From positions 2,294,001 to 2,358,000 of the forward strand of contig CAWHEF010000002.1 of assembly GCA_963828385.1 (NCBI GenBank): 64,000 bases of DNA, in the 5' to 3' direction. This document shows, piece after piece, positions 56,709-64,000 of the stretch. This DNA is from Bog-756 sp963828385 (GTDB lineage: Bacteria; Actinomycetota; Acidimicrobiia; Acidimicrobiales; RAAP-2). The first letter of the stretch is position 1; the number at the start of each line of letters is the position of its first letter. A program made the translations under genes and the position numbers. A model generated the notes under the pieces. The model did not search any database. It saw only the letters and a program-made list of their open reading frames with translations, and was not told the DNA's origin.

Positions 56709-57805
56709 TCAGACCTCCGCAGCGATGCGGGCGCCGTCGATGACCGATCCCGGCCGCGGTGACCGCCCCGGGGCCGACGACCGAGAGGGACCGGATCTCG
56801 CACCGCCGCCCGACGACGGCGCCCGGTCCGATGATCGAGCCCTCGACCGAGGCCTTCCGTGCCACCCGGGCGCCGGGAAGCAGCACCGAGCCCACGACGG
56901 ACGCCCCGTCCTCGACCACCGACCCGGACCCGAGCACCGACTCGTCCACCATCGAGTCACCGGACACCGCTGCCCCGCGGCCCAGCAGCGAACGGGACAC
57001 GGTGGCGGTCGGGTCCATCTCGACGTCGCCGATGCGAAAGGCGCCCGGACCGATCGACGGGTCGAGCTCGGCGCCGGGGGCCGGGGGGCCCGGACGTGCT
57101 CCGAGGAGGAGGTCGCGATGGGCCCGGAGGTAGGCGTCGGGGGTTCCGGTGTCGAGCCAGTACGCCGATGAGGGAAGGGCGAAGAGCGAGCCCGACTCGA
57201 CGAGGGTCGGGAACGTCTCCCGCTCGATCGACACCCGTCGGCCGTCCGCGATCCGCTCGACCACGCCGGGCTCGAGCACATAGGCGCCGGCGTTGATGTA
57301 GTTGGTGGGGGCCTCGTCTCGTGGCGGCTTCTCGATGAAGGCCACGACCCGACCCTGCTCGTCGGTCGGCACCACGCCGAACGCGCTGGGGTCGTCGACC
57401 GGAGTCAGGCTGATCGTCGCCTCTGCACCGCTCCGGCGATGGAACGTCGACGAGCTCGGACAGGTTCGAGTCGGTGAGGACGTCACCGTTCACGACCACG
57501 AACGTCTCGTCGATGCCGGCGTGACGGGTTGCGAAACGGATGGCCCCGGCGGTGTCGAGGGGGTCCGGCTCCACGGCGTACCCCAGCGAGACCTCCCCGA
57601 TCGTTCCGCCGGGATAGGCGTTGATGAACGCGTCGGGACGGTATCCGAGCGAGAGAACGACGTCCTCGATGCCGTGCCGAGCGAGATGGCCGACCACCCG
57701 CTCGATCATCGGCTGCTCGACGACGGGAAGCATCTGCTTGGGTGTGGTCGACGTGAGGGGCCGGAGGCGGGTCCCCTCGCCCCCGACCAGCACGACGGCC
57801 CTCAC
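56709..57805 (-). pseudogene. Sugar-phosphate nucleotidyltransferase (GDP-mannose pyrophosphorylase-like), frameshifted
   Basis: About 365 residues once joined. VVLVGGEGTRLRPLT and KQMLPVVEQPMI are the catalytic N-terminal motifs; ETFVVVNGDVLTDSNL the metal site; FIEKPPRDEAPTNYINAGAYV the sugar site. From about residue 255 comes a left-handed beta helix with repeated V-x-G-S/D blocks (VEGSIIGPGAVVG). Fits mannose-1-phosphate guanylyltransferase, which would use the ManB product. Frame changes near 57445 and 56748. Confidence 0.78.
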
Positions 57806-57836
57806 GAGCGCGGCCCGCCGGGCGTCGCCGTGGAGG

Positions 57837-58609
57837 TCATGGCGTCGTGGTGGAGGTCGGTGTGGTGGAGGTCGGTGTGGTGGAGGTCGGGGTCGTGGCG
57901 GCCGAGGAGGGGGCGGTGGTGGACGTCGACGAGCTCCCCGAGCTCACGGCGGTGATCAGGTTGGAGATAGCCGACGACGGGGGCTTCTTGACGGTGGCGG
58001 TGGTGGGGACGAAGGCCATGGTGATGAGCTGGCCGTTGGCGAACTTCAGGTCCTGGGGATCGCCGCTCGTCTCGGTGCCCTTGCCGGACAATTGAAGTTG
58101 GGCCAGCTCACGGTGAGGACCACACCAGGCTTGCCGGCGTCGGGGGTGTTCTTGGGGCAGACGTCGCCGTTGGTGTAGGCGGCCCTGCCCGGGTACTGCA
58201 GCGTGGTGGCGTTCAAGGTCAGGCCGCTGAAGTGCTGGACGAACGTGCCGAGCGTGGCATTGCTCCCCGACTCCGAGCTGTTGAGGGGATGAACAGTGAC
58301 CACGCCGTTCCCGTTCGAAGTCAGTCCGGTCTTCTGTGTGTTCGTGCTGGCCGGGAGGTTTCCGAGCATGGTTCCGCAGATGTCGGTTCCGAGTGCCGCG
58401 TACCAGATCTGACTGGTGGTGGGCGGCCCCGAGGACGAGCTCGCCGGATGGGTCCTCTGGTACCGGCTGAACCCGATGAGGGCCAGCCCGACGATGCAGA
58501 TGAGCACCAGGCTGGCGTACCAGTTCACCGGAGCCTGGCCCCGATAGGTGCGCCCGCCGCCCGTGGTGGCGGCCCGCTCCACCCATCGTCCCGTCGAATT
58601 GCTCGCCAT
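57837..58609 (-). pseudogene. Membrane-anchored hypothetical protein, one frameshift
   Basis: About 257 residues once joined. One N-terminal helix (WYASLVLICIVGLALIGFSRY, about 30-50), then an outer domain with DICGTMLGNLPAST, GDVCPKNTPDAGKPGV and WPNFNC, three cysteines, ending in a Ser/Thr/Pro tail with the pentapeptide TPTST repeated. The frame breaks near 58092, after WPNFNC. The tail lies in a 15-bp DNA tandem repeat. Probably surface-exposed in the glycan region; role unknown. Confidence 0.6.
57847..57893. repeat. 15-bp tandem repeat, about three copies, in coding DNA
   Basis: GTGGTGGAGGTCGGT-type unit repeated at 57847-57893, encoding a Thr-Pro-Thr-Ser-Thr repeat at the C terminus of the 57.8-58.6 kb protein. 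Confidence 0.75.
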
Positions 58610-58667
58610 GATCGGAGGACACCCTACAACCTGGTCTCTCGCCCCCGGCCCGCGCCGAGGACGGCGG

Positions 58668-59570
58668 TTATCGCCCCGAGGAACGGACCAGGCAGGCCAT
58701 GGCCGCCCGCACCCCGATGCCGAGCGCGATCACCGGGAGCAGCAGTGCCCTGCGCCCGTTCGACGATCGGACGGCGAAGCGCAACAGCGACCGGTGGTGC
58801 TCGAGGATCATCTTGTAGGGGTGGCTGTCGGTGGACACCCCCTGGGCATGGGTCACCTCGCCGCCCGGTACGTACCCCACCTGCCATCCGGCCAGCCGGA
58901 GCCGCCAGCACAGGTCGACGTCCTCGACGTACATGAAGTAGGACTCGTCGAACCCACCGACCTGTTCGAAGGCGCTTCGCCGGGCGAGGAAACAGGCTCC
59001 CGACACCCAGTCGACGGTGGTGTCCGAGGTGTCAGGGTCGTCCAACCGTGACTGCTGGTAGGCGCAGGTGAATCTGTTCCTCGGCGCCACCATGCCGAGC
59101 AGCGCATGCCCGGCGGCGTCGGGCAGGGACGGGAACTGGCGGGCCGATGGGTAGCGATCGCCTGCCGCCGTCCGGATCAGTGGACCGGCCATGGCCCAGC
59201 TGGGGTGGTCCGCCAGCGAACGGACCAACCTCGACGTGGTGCCCTCGTGCACCCTGAGATCGGGATTGCAGACGAGGACGTAGGGAGCGGAGGTAGCGGC
59301 CACCCCCCGGTTGACGGCGGCGCCGTAGCCGAGGTTGGTGCCGGCGGTGATGACGGCGAAGCCGGGGAGGTCGGCGACGTGCCGTGCCGCCCGGTCGACC
59401 GATCCGTCGGTCGAGCCGTTGTCGACCACGACCAGCTCGGTGGGCGTCTCGGCCGCCAGGTCGCAGAGGGTCTGCTCGAGCACCGCCCCGGACTCGTAGT
59501 TGACGACGACCACGGCGACCCCGTCCACCGCCGTCGAGGAGCCGGCGCGCCCGTGTGCGCGCCCGGTCAC
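58668..59570 (-). CDS. GT2 glycosyltransferase, rhamnosyltransferase-like
   Basis: 300 residues. VAVVVVNYESGAVLEQTL, VVVDNGSTDGS, GYGAAVNRGVA, VLVCNPDLRVHEGT (DxD-like metal site), GACFLARRSAF, FDESYFMYVEDVDLCWRLR (ED catalytic base), then two C-terminal hydrophobic segments. The family includes actinobacterial WbbL-type rhamnosyltransferases, and RmlD at 63 kb makes that donor plausible. GTG 59570, 19 bases after the previous gene's stop. Confidence 0.88.
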   Translation of the reverse strand: MTGRAHGRAGSSTAVDGVAVVVVNYESGAVLEQTLCDLAAETPTELVVVDNGSTDGSVDRAARHVADLPGFAVITAGTNLGYGAAVNRGVAATSAPYVLVCNPDLRVHEGTTSRLVRSLADHPSWAMAGPLIRTAAGDRYPSARQFPSLPDAAGHALLGMVAPRNRFTCAYQQSRLDDPDTSDTTVDWVSGACFLARRSAFEQVGGFDESYFMYVEDVDLCWRLRLAGWQVGYVPGGEVTHAQGVSTDSHPYKMILEHHRSLLRFAVRSSNGRRALLLPVIALGIGVRAAMACLVRSSGR

Positions 59571-59572
59571 GC

Positions 59573-59600
59573 TTCGATCACTGTTCGATCACTGTTCGAC
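59573..59600. repeat. 11-bp tandem repeat at a gene junction
   Basis: TTCGATCACTG at 59573-59583 and 59584-59594, then TTCGAC. It duplicates the stop-codon region of the DPM-like gene (TGA at 59591-59589). Confidence 0.75.
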
Positions 59601-60362
59601 GCGGGCGAACCGGTACTTGACGAGGGCGCGCAGGGCACCGACACCGTCACGCCAGGTGATCTTCTTCCCTTCGTCCACCTCTCGGCCGGAATAGGAGACC
59701 GGTACCTCGTAGATGCGGTAGCCGCGCCGCAGAACCTTGGCGGTGATCTCGGGCTCGAAATCGAACCGGTCCGACTCGACGGTGATCCCGTCGAGGACTC
59801 TGGTGTCGAAGAGCTTGTAGCACGTCTCCATGTCGGACAGGGTCGACGAGTAGAGCACGTTGGTCACGAGTGACAAGAAGCGGTTGCCCAGCCAATGGAG
59901 GGGAAGCATGTTCTTGCGCGGCCCGGTGAAGCGGCTGCCGTAGACGACGCTGGCCTTGCCCCGCAGGACAGGGTCGAGCAGGGCTTTCCAGTCCTCGGGG
60001 TCGTACTCGAGGTCGGCGTCCTGGACGAGCATCAGGTCCCCTCGGATGGCGGCCATCCCGGTGCGGACCGCTGCCCCCTTCCCCTTGTTGTGGGGGTGGT
60101 TGATGACCCGGACCGTCGAGTCGTGGAGGGCGGTGAGCACCTTGTCCGTCCCGTCGGAGGAGCCGTCGTCGACCACCACCACCTCTAAGCCCACCGGCAG
60201 CTCGACGGCCCGAATCCGGCGGATGATCTCGGCCACGGTGGTCCGTTCGTTGAAGACGGGCACGATCACCGAGAGCATGGAGTAGCGGGGCGCGTCGAAC
60301 TGGCCGTCTCCCGCCCCCCCATCAGATCCGGCTTCCTCCGGCATGGAAGGCACATCGCTCAT
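59589..60362 (-). CDS. GT2 polyprenyl-phosphate mannosyl/glucosyltransferase-like
   Basis: 257 residues, one GT2 domain without membrane helices: MLSVIVPVFNERTTVAEIIRR, VVVVDDGSSDGTDKVL, GKGAAVRTGMAA, LMLVQDADLEYDPED (DAD metal site), YGSRFTG, LLYSSTLSDMETCYKLF-like block, FDFEPEITAKVLRRGYRIYEVPV. This matches dolichol-phosphate mannosyl- or glucosyltransferase (DPM/GtrB) types, which load a lipid carrier for GT-C enzymes. The large membrane proteins at 36.7 and 44.2 kb could use such a donor. Confidence 0.88.
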   Translation of the reverse strand: MSDVPSMPEEAGSDGGAGDGQFDAPRYSMLSVIVPVFNERTTVAEIIRRIRAVELPVGLEVVVVDDGSSDGTDKVLTALHDSTVRVINHPHNKGKGAAVRTGMAAIRGDLMLVQDADLEYDPEDWKALLDPVLRGKASVVYGSRFTGPRKNMLPLHWLGNRFLSLVTNVLYSSTLSDMETCYKLFDTRVLDGITVESDRFDFEPEITAKVLRRGYRIYEVPVSYSGREVDEGKKITWRDGVGALRALVKYRFARVEQ

Positions 60363-60444
60363 GGCCGATCAACTCCTCTTCGGTCGCACCCGAGGGTGCC
60401 GCTCGCCGGAGTCATTCTTGCCGGTCGGCGCCGGTGTCAGCTAC

Positions 60445-61416
60445 TTACGGGCCGGGGACGTCGTGCAAGGCTGTGTCGAGCCCGATGGAGACGGCCAGAT
60501 GCCGAGCGGTCACGGCCAGCCCGTCGGCGAGGGTCGTGGTCGGGGCCCAGCCCAGGGCCTCCCGGGCCCGGGTGATGTCCGGACGGCGCCGGGCGGGGTC
60601 GTCCTGGGGCAGCGGGAGGTGGACGATCTCCGATCCCGACCCGCAGAGCTCGAGCACGGCGCCGGCCAGCTCGAGCACGGTGTACTCGTCCGGATTGCCG
60701 ATGTTGACCGGACCGACGAGGTCGGAGTCGAACAAGCCGAGGAGCCCGCGCACCTCGTCGTCCACGTAGCACAGGCTCCTCGTCTGGCTCCCGTCGCCGT
60801 AGACGGTGAGGGGCTCCTTGCGCAGCGCCTGGACGAGGAAGTTGGAGACCACCCGACCGTCGTCGGGACGGAGCCGGGGCCCGTAGGTGTTGAAGATCCT
60901 GGCGATGACGACGTCGGTCCCCCGTACCCGCAGGTGGGCCATGGTCAACGCTTCGGCGAACCGCTTGGCCTCGTCGTAGACGCTGCGGGGGCCCACCGGG
61001 TTGACGTTGCCCCAGTACGACTCGGGCTGGGGATGGACGTCGGGGTCGCCGTAGACCTCGCTCGTCGAGGCGAGCAGGAAGCGGGCCCCGTGATCGTGCG
61101 CCAGTTCCAGGCCGTGCCGGGTGCCCTCGCTGCCCACGGCCAGGGTCTCGAGCGGCCGGGCCAGGTAGTCGGGGGGAGAGGCCGGGCTGGCCAGGTGGAA
61201 CACGCCGTCGACGTCGCCCTCGACGGCGAGCCCGGTCGTGATGTCCGCTTCGACGAGGCTGAAGGCGGGGTTTCCGTCCAGTTGCGTGACGTTCGACCGG
61301 CGACCGGTGGAGAAGTCGTCGACGCACACCACCTCGTCGCCGAGGGCCACCAGATGGTCACAGAGGTGCGAACCGAGGAACCCGGCGCCGCCGAGGACGA
61401 CCATCCGTCGGCTCAC
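60445..61416 (-). CDS. UDP-glucuronate decarboxylase-like epimerase
   Basis: 323 residues, extended SDR. VVLGGAGFLGSHLCDHL, VEGDVDGVFHLASPASPPDY, LLASTSEVYGDPDVHPQPE, GPRSVYDEAKRFAEALTMA (Tyr-x3-Lys), RIFNTYGPRLRPDDGRVVSNF and GDGSQTRSLCYVDDEVRGLL. The Y-D-E-x-K-R-F-x-E-A-L block is that of UDP-xylose synthase (Uxs). It would make UDP-xylose from UDP-glucuronate supplied by the gene before it. The GTG start overlaps that gene's stop (GTGA). Confidence 0.88.
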   Translation of the reverse strand: MSRRMVVLGGAGFLGSHLCDHLVALGDEVVCVDDFSTGRRSNVTQLDGNPAFSLVEADITTGLAVEGDVDGVFHLASPASPPDYLARPLETLAVGSEGTRHGLELAHDHGARFLLASTSEVYGDPDVHPQPESYWGNVNPVGPRSVYDEAKRFAEALTMAHLRVRGTDVVIARIFNTYGPRLRPDDGRVVSNFLVQALRKEPLTVYGDGSQTRSLCYVDDEVRGLLGLFDSDLVGPVNIGNPDEYTVLELAGAVLELCGSGSEIVHLPLPQDDPARRRPDITRAREALGWAPTTTLADGLAVTARHLAVSIGLDTALHDVPGP

Positions 61417-62888
61417 CGGCGCCCGATCCCGCTGTACTCGAAGCCGATGCGGCGCAGCTGGGCCGGGTCGAGCAGGTTCCGGGCGTCGATCACGACCGGA
61501 TGGTCCATGACGTTGCGCACCTTGGTGAAGTCGAGCCACCGGAACTCGTCCCACTCGGTCAGCACCACAAGCGCCCCGGCCCCCTGACAGGCGGCGTACG
61601 GGTCGGGATAGGCCTCGGCCGCCTTTGAGACCGACACACCCTCCGCCGAGCCGAGCTCGGGAGCACCATCCACCGCCGTCGACTGCTGCCCGGCGGGAAC
61701 CGTCACCGTCGGATCGAAGGCCCGGACGACCGCACCCGCCTCCACCAGCCTCCGGGTCACCTCCACCGCCGGTGAATTGCGCAGGTCGTCGGTTCCCGCC
61801 TTGAAGGTCAGCCCCCACACGGCGATCACCGATCCTTCGAGGGACCCGCCGGTCGCCGCCTTGACCTTGTCGACGACGCGGGCGAACTGCTCGTCGTTCG
61901 TCTGGATCGCCCCTTTCAAGAAGGAGAAGTCGTACCCGGACTCCTCGGCGATGTGGACCAGGGCCCGGGTGTCCTTGGGCAGGCAGCTCCCTCCCCAGCC
62001 CGGTCCGGGCCGCAGGTACTCGAACCCGATGCGCCGGTCGTAGCCCAGGCCGAGGATGACGTCACGTACGTCCGCCCCCACCGCCTCGCACAGGCCGGCC
62101 ACGGCGTTGACGAAGCTCAGCTTGGTGGCGAGGAAGGCGTTGGCCGCGTACTTGATGGTCTCCGCGGTGGCGGCGTCGGTGATGAGCAGCGGGGCATGGG
62201 TCCCGGCGAACAGCTCGCCCACCCGGGCCGCCGCCGACTGGTCGTCCGCCCCGACCACGATGCGCTCCGGGTGGAGGCTGTCGGCGACGGCCGTGCCTTC
62301 GCGGAGGAACTCGGGGTTGGACACGACCTGGACGTCGTGGCGCCCGAGCACCCGCTCGACCACCATGGTCGAGCCGACGGGCACGGTCGACTTGTTGACG
62401 ATGACCGAGTCGGGAAGCAGCTTCGGTCCGATCTCCTCGGCCACCGCCTCGACGAAGGACAGGTCGGCGGAGCCCTCAGGGCCCTGGGGCGTGGGGACGC
62501 AGAGGAAGACGAACTCGGCTCCCTGGACGGCCGCCGTCGCACCGACCACGAACCGCAGCCGGCCAGCGGCCTGACCTTCGTGGACCAGCTCCTCCAGGTG
62601 GTCCTCGACGATGGGGACCCGGCCCTGGGTGAGAAGGGCGATCTTGCCGGCGTCGGCGTCTCCGCAGGTGACGCGGTGCCCGAGATGGGCGAGTGTGGCC
62701 GCCGTGGGCAGCCCCACGTATCCCACGCCGATCACCGCCACCGAGTGGCCCCGCCCGTGCGGCAGCACCCGAACGGCGCCGCCTCCGTGCCCGAAATAGG
62801 CGCCGGGGGGCCCCGAGTCAGGGACGCCCACCTGGCGGCGGGGCAGCACACGCCCGGCCCCGAACGTCCCCGGGGACTCCCCGCTCAT
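61413..62888 (-). CDS. ugd: UDP-glucose 6-dehydrogenase
   Basis: 491 residues. VAVIGVGYVGLPTAATLAHLG (NAD site), NKSTVPVGS, SNPEFLREGTAV, and the catalytic cysteine in GWGGSCLPKDTRAL; AVWGLTFKAGTDDLRNSPA in the C-terminal domain. It oxidises UDP-glucose to UDP-glucuronate. The N terminus carries about 47 extra residues before the usual start; GTG codons closer to the NAD loop may be the true start. It feeds Uxs directly. Confidence 0.9.
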   Translation of the reverse strand: MSGESPGTFGAGRVLPRRQVGVPDSGPPGAYFGHGGGAVRVLPHGRGHSVAVIGVGYVGLPTAATLAHLGHRVTCGDADAGKIALLTQGRVPIVEDHLEELVHEGQAAGRLRFVVGATAAVQGAEFVFLCVPTPQGPEGSADLSFVEAVAEEIGPKLLPDSVIVNKSTVPVGSTMVVERVLGRHDVQVVSNPEFLREGTAVADSLHPERIVVGADDQSAAARVGELFAGTHAPLLITDAATAETIKYAANAFLATKLSFVNAVAGLCEAVGADVRDVILGLGYDRRIGFEYLRPGPGWGGSCLPKDTRALVHIAEESGYDFSFLKGAIQTNDEQFARVVDKVKAATGGSLEGSVIAVWGLTFKAGTDDLRNSPAVEVTRRLVEAGAVVRAFDPTVTVPAGQQSTAVDGAPELGSAEGVSVSKAAEAYPDPYAACQGAGALVVLTEWDEFRWLDFTKVRNVMDHPVVIDARNLLDPAQLRRIGFEYSGIGRR

Positions 62889-63081
62889 CTGTCCGACCGC
62901 ATGGTCATGCGCACGACCGTTGTCGTTCCATCCCGCTCCCTCTCACTCGTCTCCCTTTCCCTCGCCACGCCGTCCGTCGACCGGCGTCCTCGCCCCTCTT
63001 TGTCGGCTCAATCCTCCCCCATCTGAAGGAGGGGCGGTTGCGCCGACCATCCGTGCAGCGCATCCCGTGGAGCCGCCGTGA

Positions 63082-63996
63082 TCAGTCGCCGGTGCCGAGG
63101 GCGGTGACGAGACGCTCCAGCCCGTCGTTCCACACCGGCAGGGTCGGCAGGCCGGCGAGTCGGAGCGCGGCGTTGTCGAGCCGGGAGTTGGCCGGTCGCG
63201 GTGCCGGCCTCGGAGGATCGAGCTCGGCGGTGGCGATGGGGAGCACCCGCGCCGGGTCCTTGCCCGCCGCCTGCAACACGGCACGGGCGAAGCCGAACCA
63301 GCTGGTCTCCTGCTGGTTCGTGACGTGGAAGGTGCCGGGTCGTCGGTCGAGGCCCAGCCGGACGAGGGCGGGGGCCAAATCGGCGGTGAACGTCGGACAG
63401 CCGACCTGGTCGTCGACGAAGGTGAGCGGCCCGTCGCTCCCCTCGGCCAGACGGAGGACCGTCTTGGTCATGTTGGCTCCGTGGGCCCCGTTGACCCACG
63501 CCGTGCGGACGACCGAGGCCGATGGTCCCGACACGGCCCGCACCTCGTGCTCTCCCCCGAGCTTGCTCCGCCCGTAGACCGAGCGGGGATTGGGCCGGTC
63601 CCACTCGACGTAGGGGCGATCCGACGTCCCGTCGAACACGTAGTCGGTCGACACGTAGACGAGGTGGGCACCGACCGACACCGACGCCTCGGCCACGTTC
63701 CGGGTGCCGAGTGCGTTGACGGCGAAGGCCGTGTCGGGCTCCGACTCACACCGGTCGACGGCGGTGAACGCACCGCCGTGGATCACGAGCTCGGGACGGA
63801 ACTCGCCGAACGCGGACCGCACGGCGGAGCGGTCGGTGACGTCCAGGGTGTCGATGTCGGTCGAGAGGACGTCGGCGGGACCGCCTCTCGGCCCCGGGAG
63901 CATCGCCGGTCGTGACTCACCGCCGACGGGCACCCGGTCGGCCAGCACGTCACACAGGTCACGCCCGAGCTGGCCCTCTCCGCCGGTGACCAGCAC
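63082..63996 (-). CDS. rmlD: dTDP-4-dehydrorhamnose reductase, N terminus at window edge
   Basis: 304 residues visible. LVTGGEGQLGRDLCDVL, ELVIHGGAFTAVDRCESEPDTAFAVNA, VYVSTDYVFDG, SVYGRSKLGGEHEV (Tyr-x3-Lys), RTAWVNGAHGANMTKTVLRL and GTFHVTNQQETSWFGFARAVL. It reduces dTDP-4-dehydro-L-rhamnose in the last step to dTDP-rhamnose. The frame stays open to the window edge, so the true start may lie a few residues further out. rmlB and rmlC are not in the window. Confidence 0.88.
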   Translation of the reverse strand: MLVTGGEGQLGRDLCDVLADRVPVGGESRPAMLPGPRGGPADVLSTDIDTLDVTDRSAVRSAFGEFRPELVIHGGAFTAVDRCESEPDTAFAVNALGTRNVAEASVSVGAHLVYVSTDYVFDGTSDRPYVEWDRPNPRSVYGRSKLGGEHEVRAVSGPSASVVRTAWVNGAHGANMTKTVLRLAEGSDGPLTFVDDQVGCPTFTADLAPALVRLGLDRRPGTFHVTNQQETSWFGFARAVLQAAGKDPARVLPIATAELDPPRPAPRPANSRLDNAALRLAGLPTLPVWNDGLERLVTALGTGD

Positions 63997-64000
63997 CCGG

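Overview
The window is 64 kb of very GC-rich DNA (about 70%). It reads as the chromosome of an actinobacterium, most like the Acidimicrobiia or a relative. Reasons: GC-rich codon use; many GTG starts and 4-base GTGA overlaps; an actinobacterial BioB followed by its small auxiliary protein; F420 genes of the FbiA/CofE type; a secA-prfB-ftsE-ftsX string; and DUF3039, SCO6745-family and DUF5719 proteins. I see no rRNA, tRNA, CRISPR array, phage, transposase or replication origin. It looks like core chromosome plus one large cell-surface polysaccharide region.

Layout. 0-10 kb: end of an enoyl-CoA hydratase, an ArsR-SRPBCC regulator, an ABC exporter, a phosphofructokinase with PPi-type residues, a small kinase with a damaged methyltransferase, an acyl-CoA dehydrogenase, and bioB with its auxiliary gene. 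10-16.9 kb: Maf, Dus, a heavily frameshifted ABC-F ATPase, a TMEM175-type channel, an SPFH/NfeD pair and an SCO6745-family protein. 16.9-24.4 kb: bioA-bioF-bioD, an archaeal-type riboflavin synthase, a divergent acyl-CoA dehydrogenase and acyl-CoA ligase, and a sugar-phosphate nucleotidyltransferase. 24.5-32.3 kb: secA-prfB-ftsE-ftsX-serine hydrolase, then hpf behind a 560-base noncoding leader. 32.3-42.7 kb: phosphosugar isomerase/Trm112/phosphomannomutase operon, an SDR, a CPBP protease with a large membrane protein and a LON-domain protein, and ftsH. 42.7-64 kb: a surface-glycan region with a giant GT2-membrane fusion and DUF5719 protein, three tandem GT4 genes, two GT2 genes, two sugar nucleotidyltransferases in all, epimerases, UDP-glucose dehydrogenase, UDP-glucuronate decarboxylase and RmlD. 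A cofD-cofE pair for coenzyme F420 and an MFS transporter interrupt it.

How the genes work together. BioB with its auxiliary protein, and BioA/F/D, complete the late biotin pathway at two loci. The phosphosugar operon and the nucleotidyltransferases can supply NDP-mannose or NDP-glucose. Ugd and Uxs make UDP-glucuronate and UDP-xylose, RmlD a dTDP-deoxyhexose. The glycosyltransferases would build these into a wall or capsule polymer. Ribityl-pyrimidine chemistry (riboflavin) and F420 meet metabolically because FO is built from a riboflavin precursor.

Two patterns run through the window. First, about a dozen genes have a TANNNT box 5-7 bases before the start codon and no ribosome-binding site, so leaderless mRNA is probably common. 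Second, single-base indels, almost all insertions where I could resolve them, cluster in patches (12.3-13.4, 49-54.5 and 56-58 kb), while 14-40 kb is clean. This looks like locally unpolished sequence more than gene decay. Coordinates of the broken genes are reconstructed across frames.
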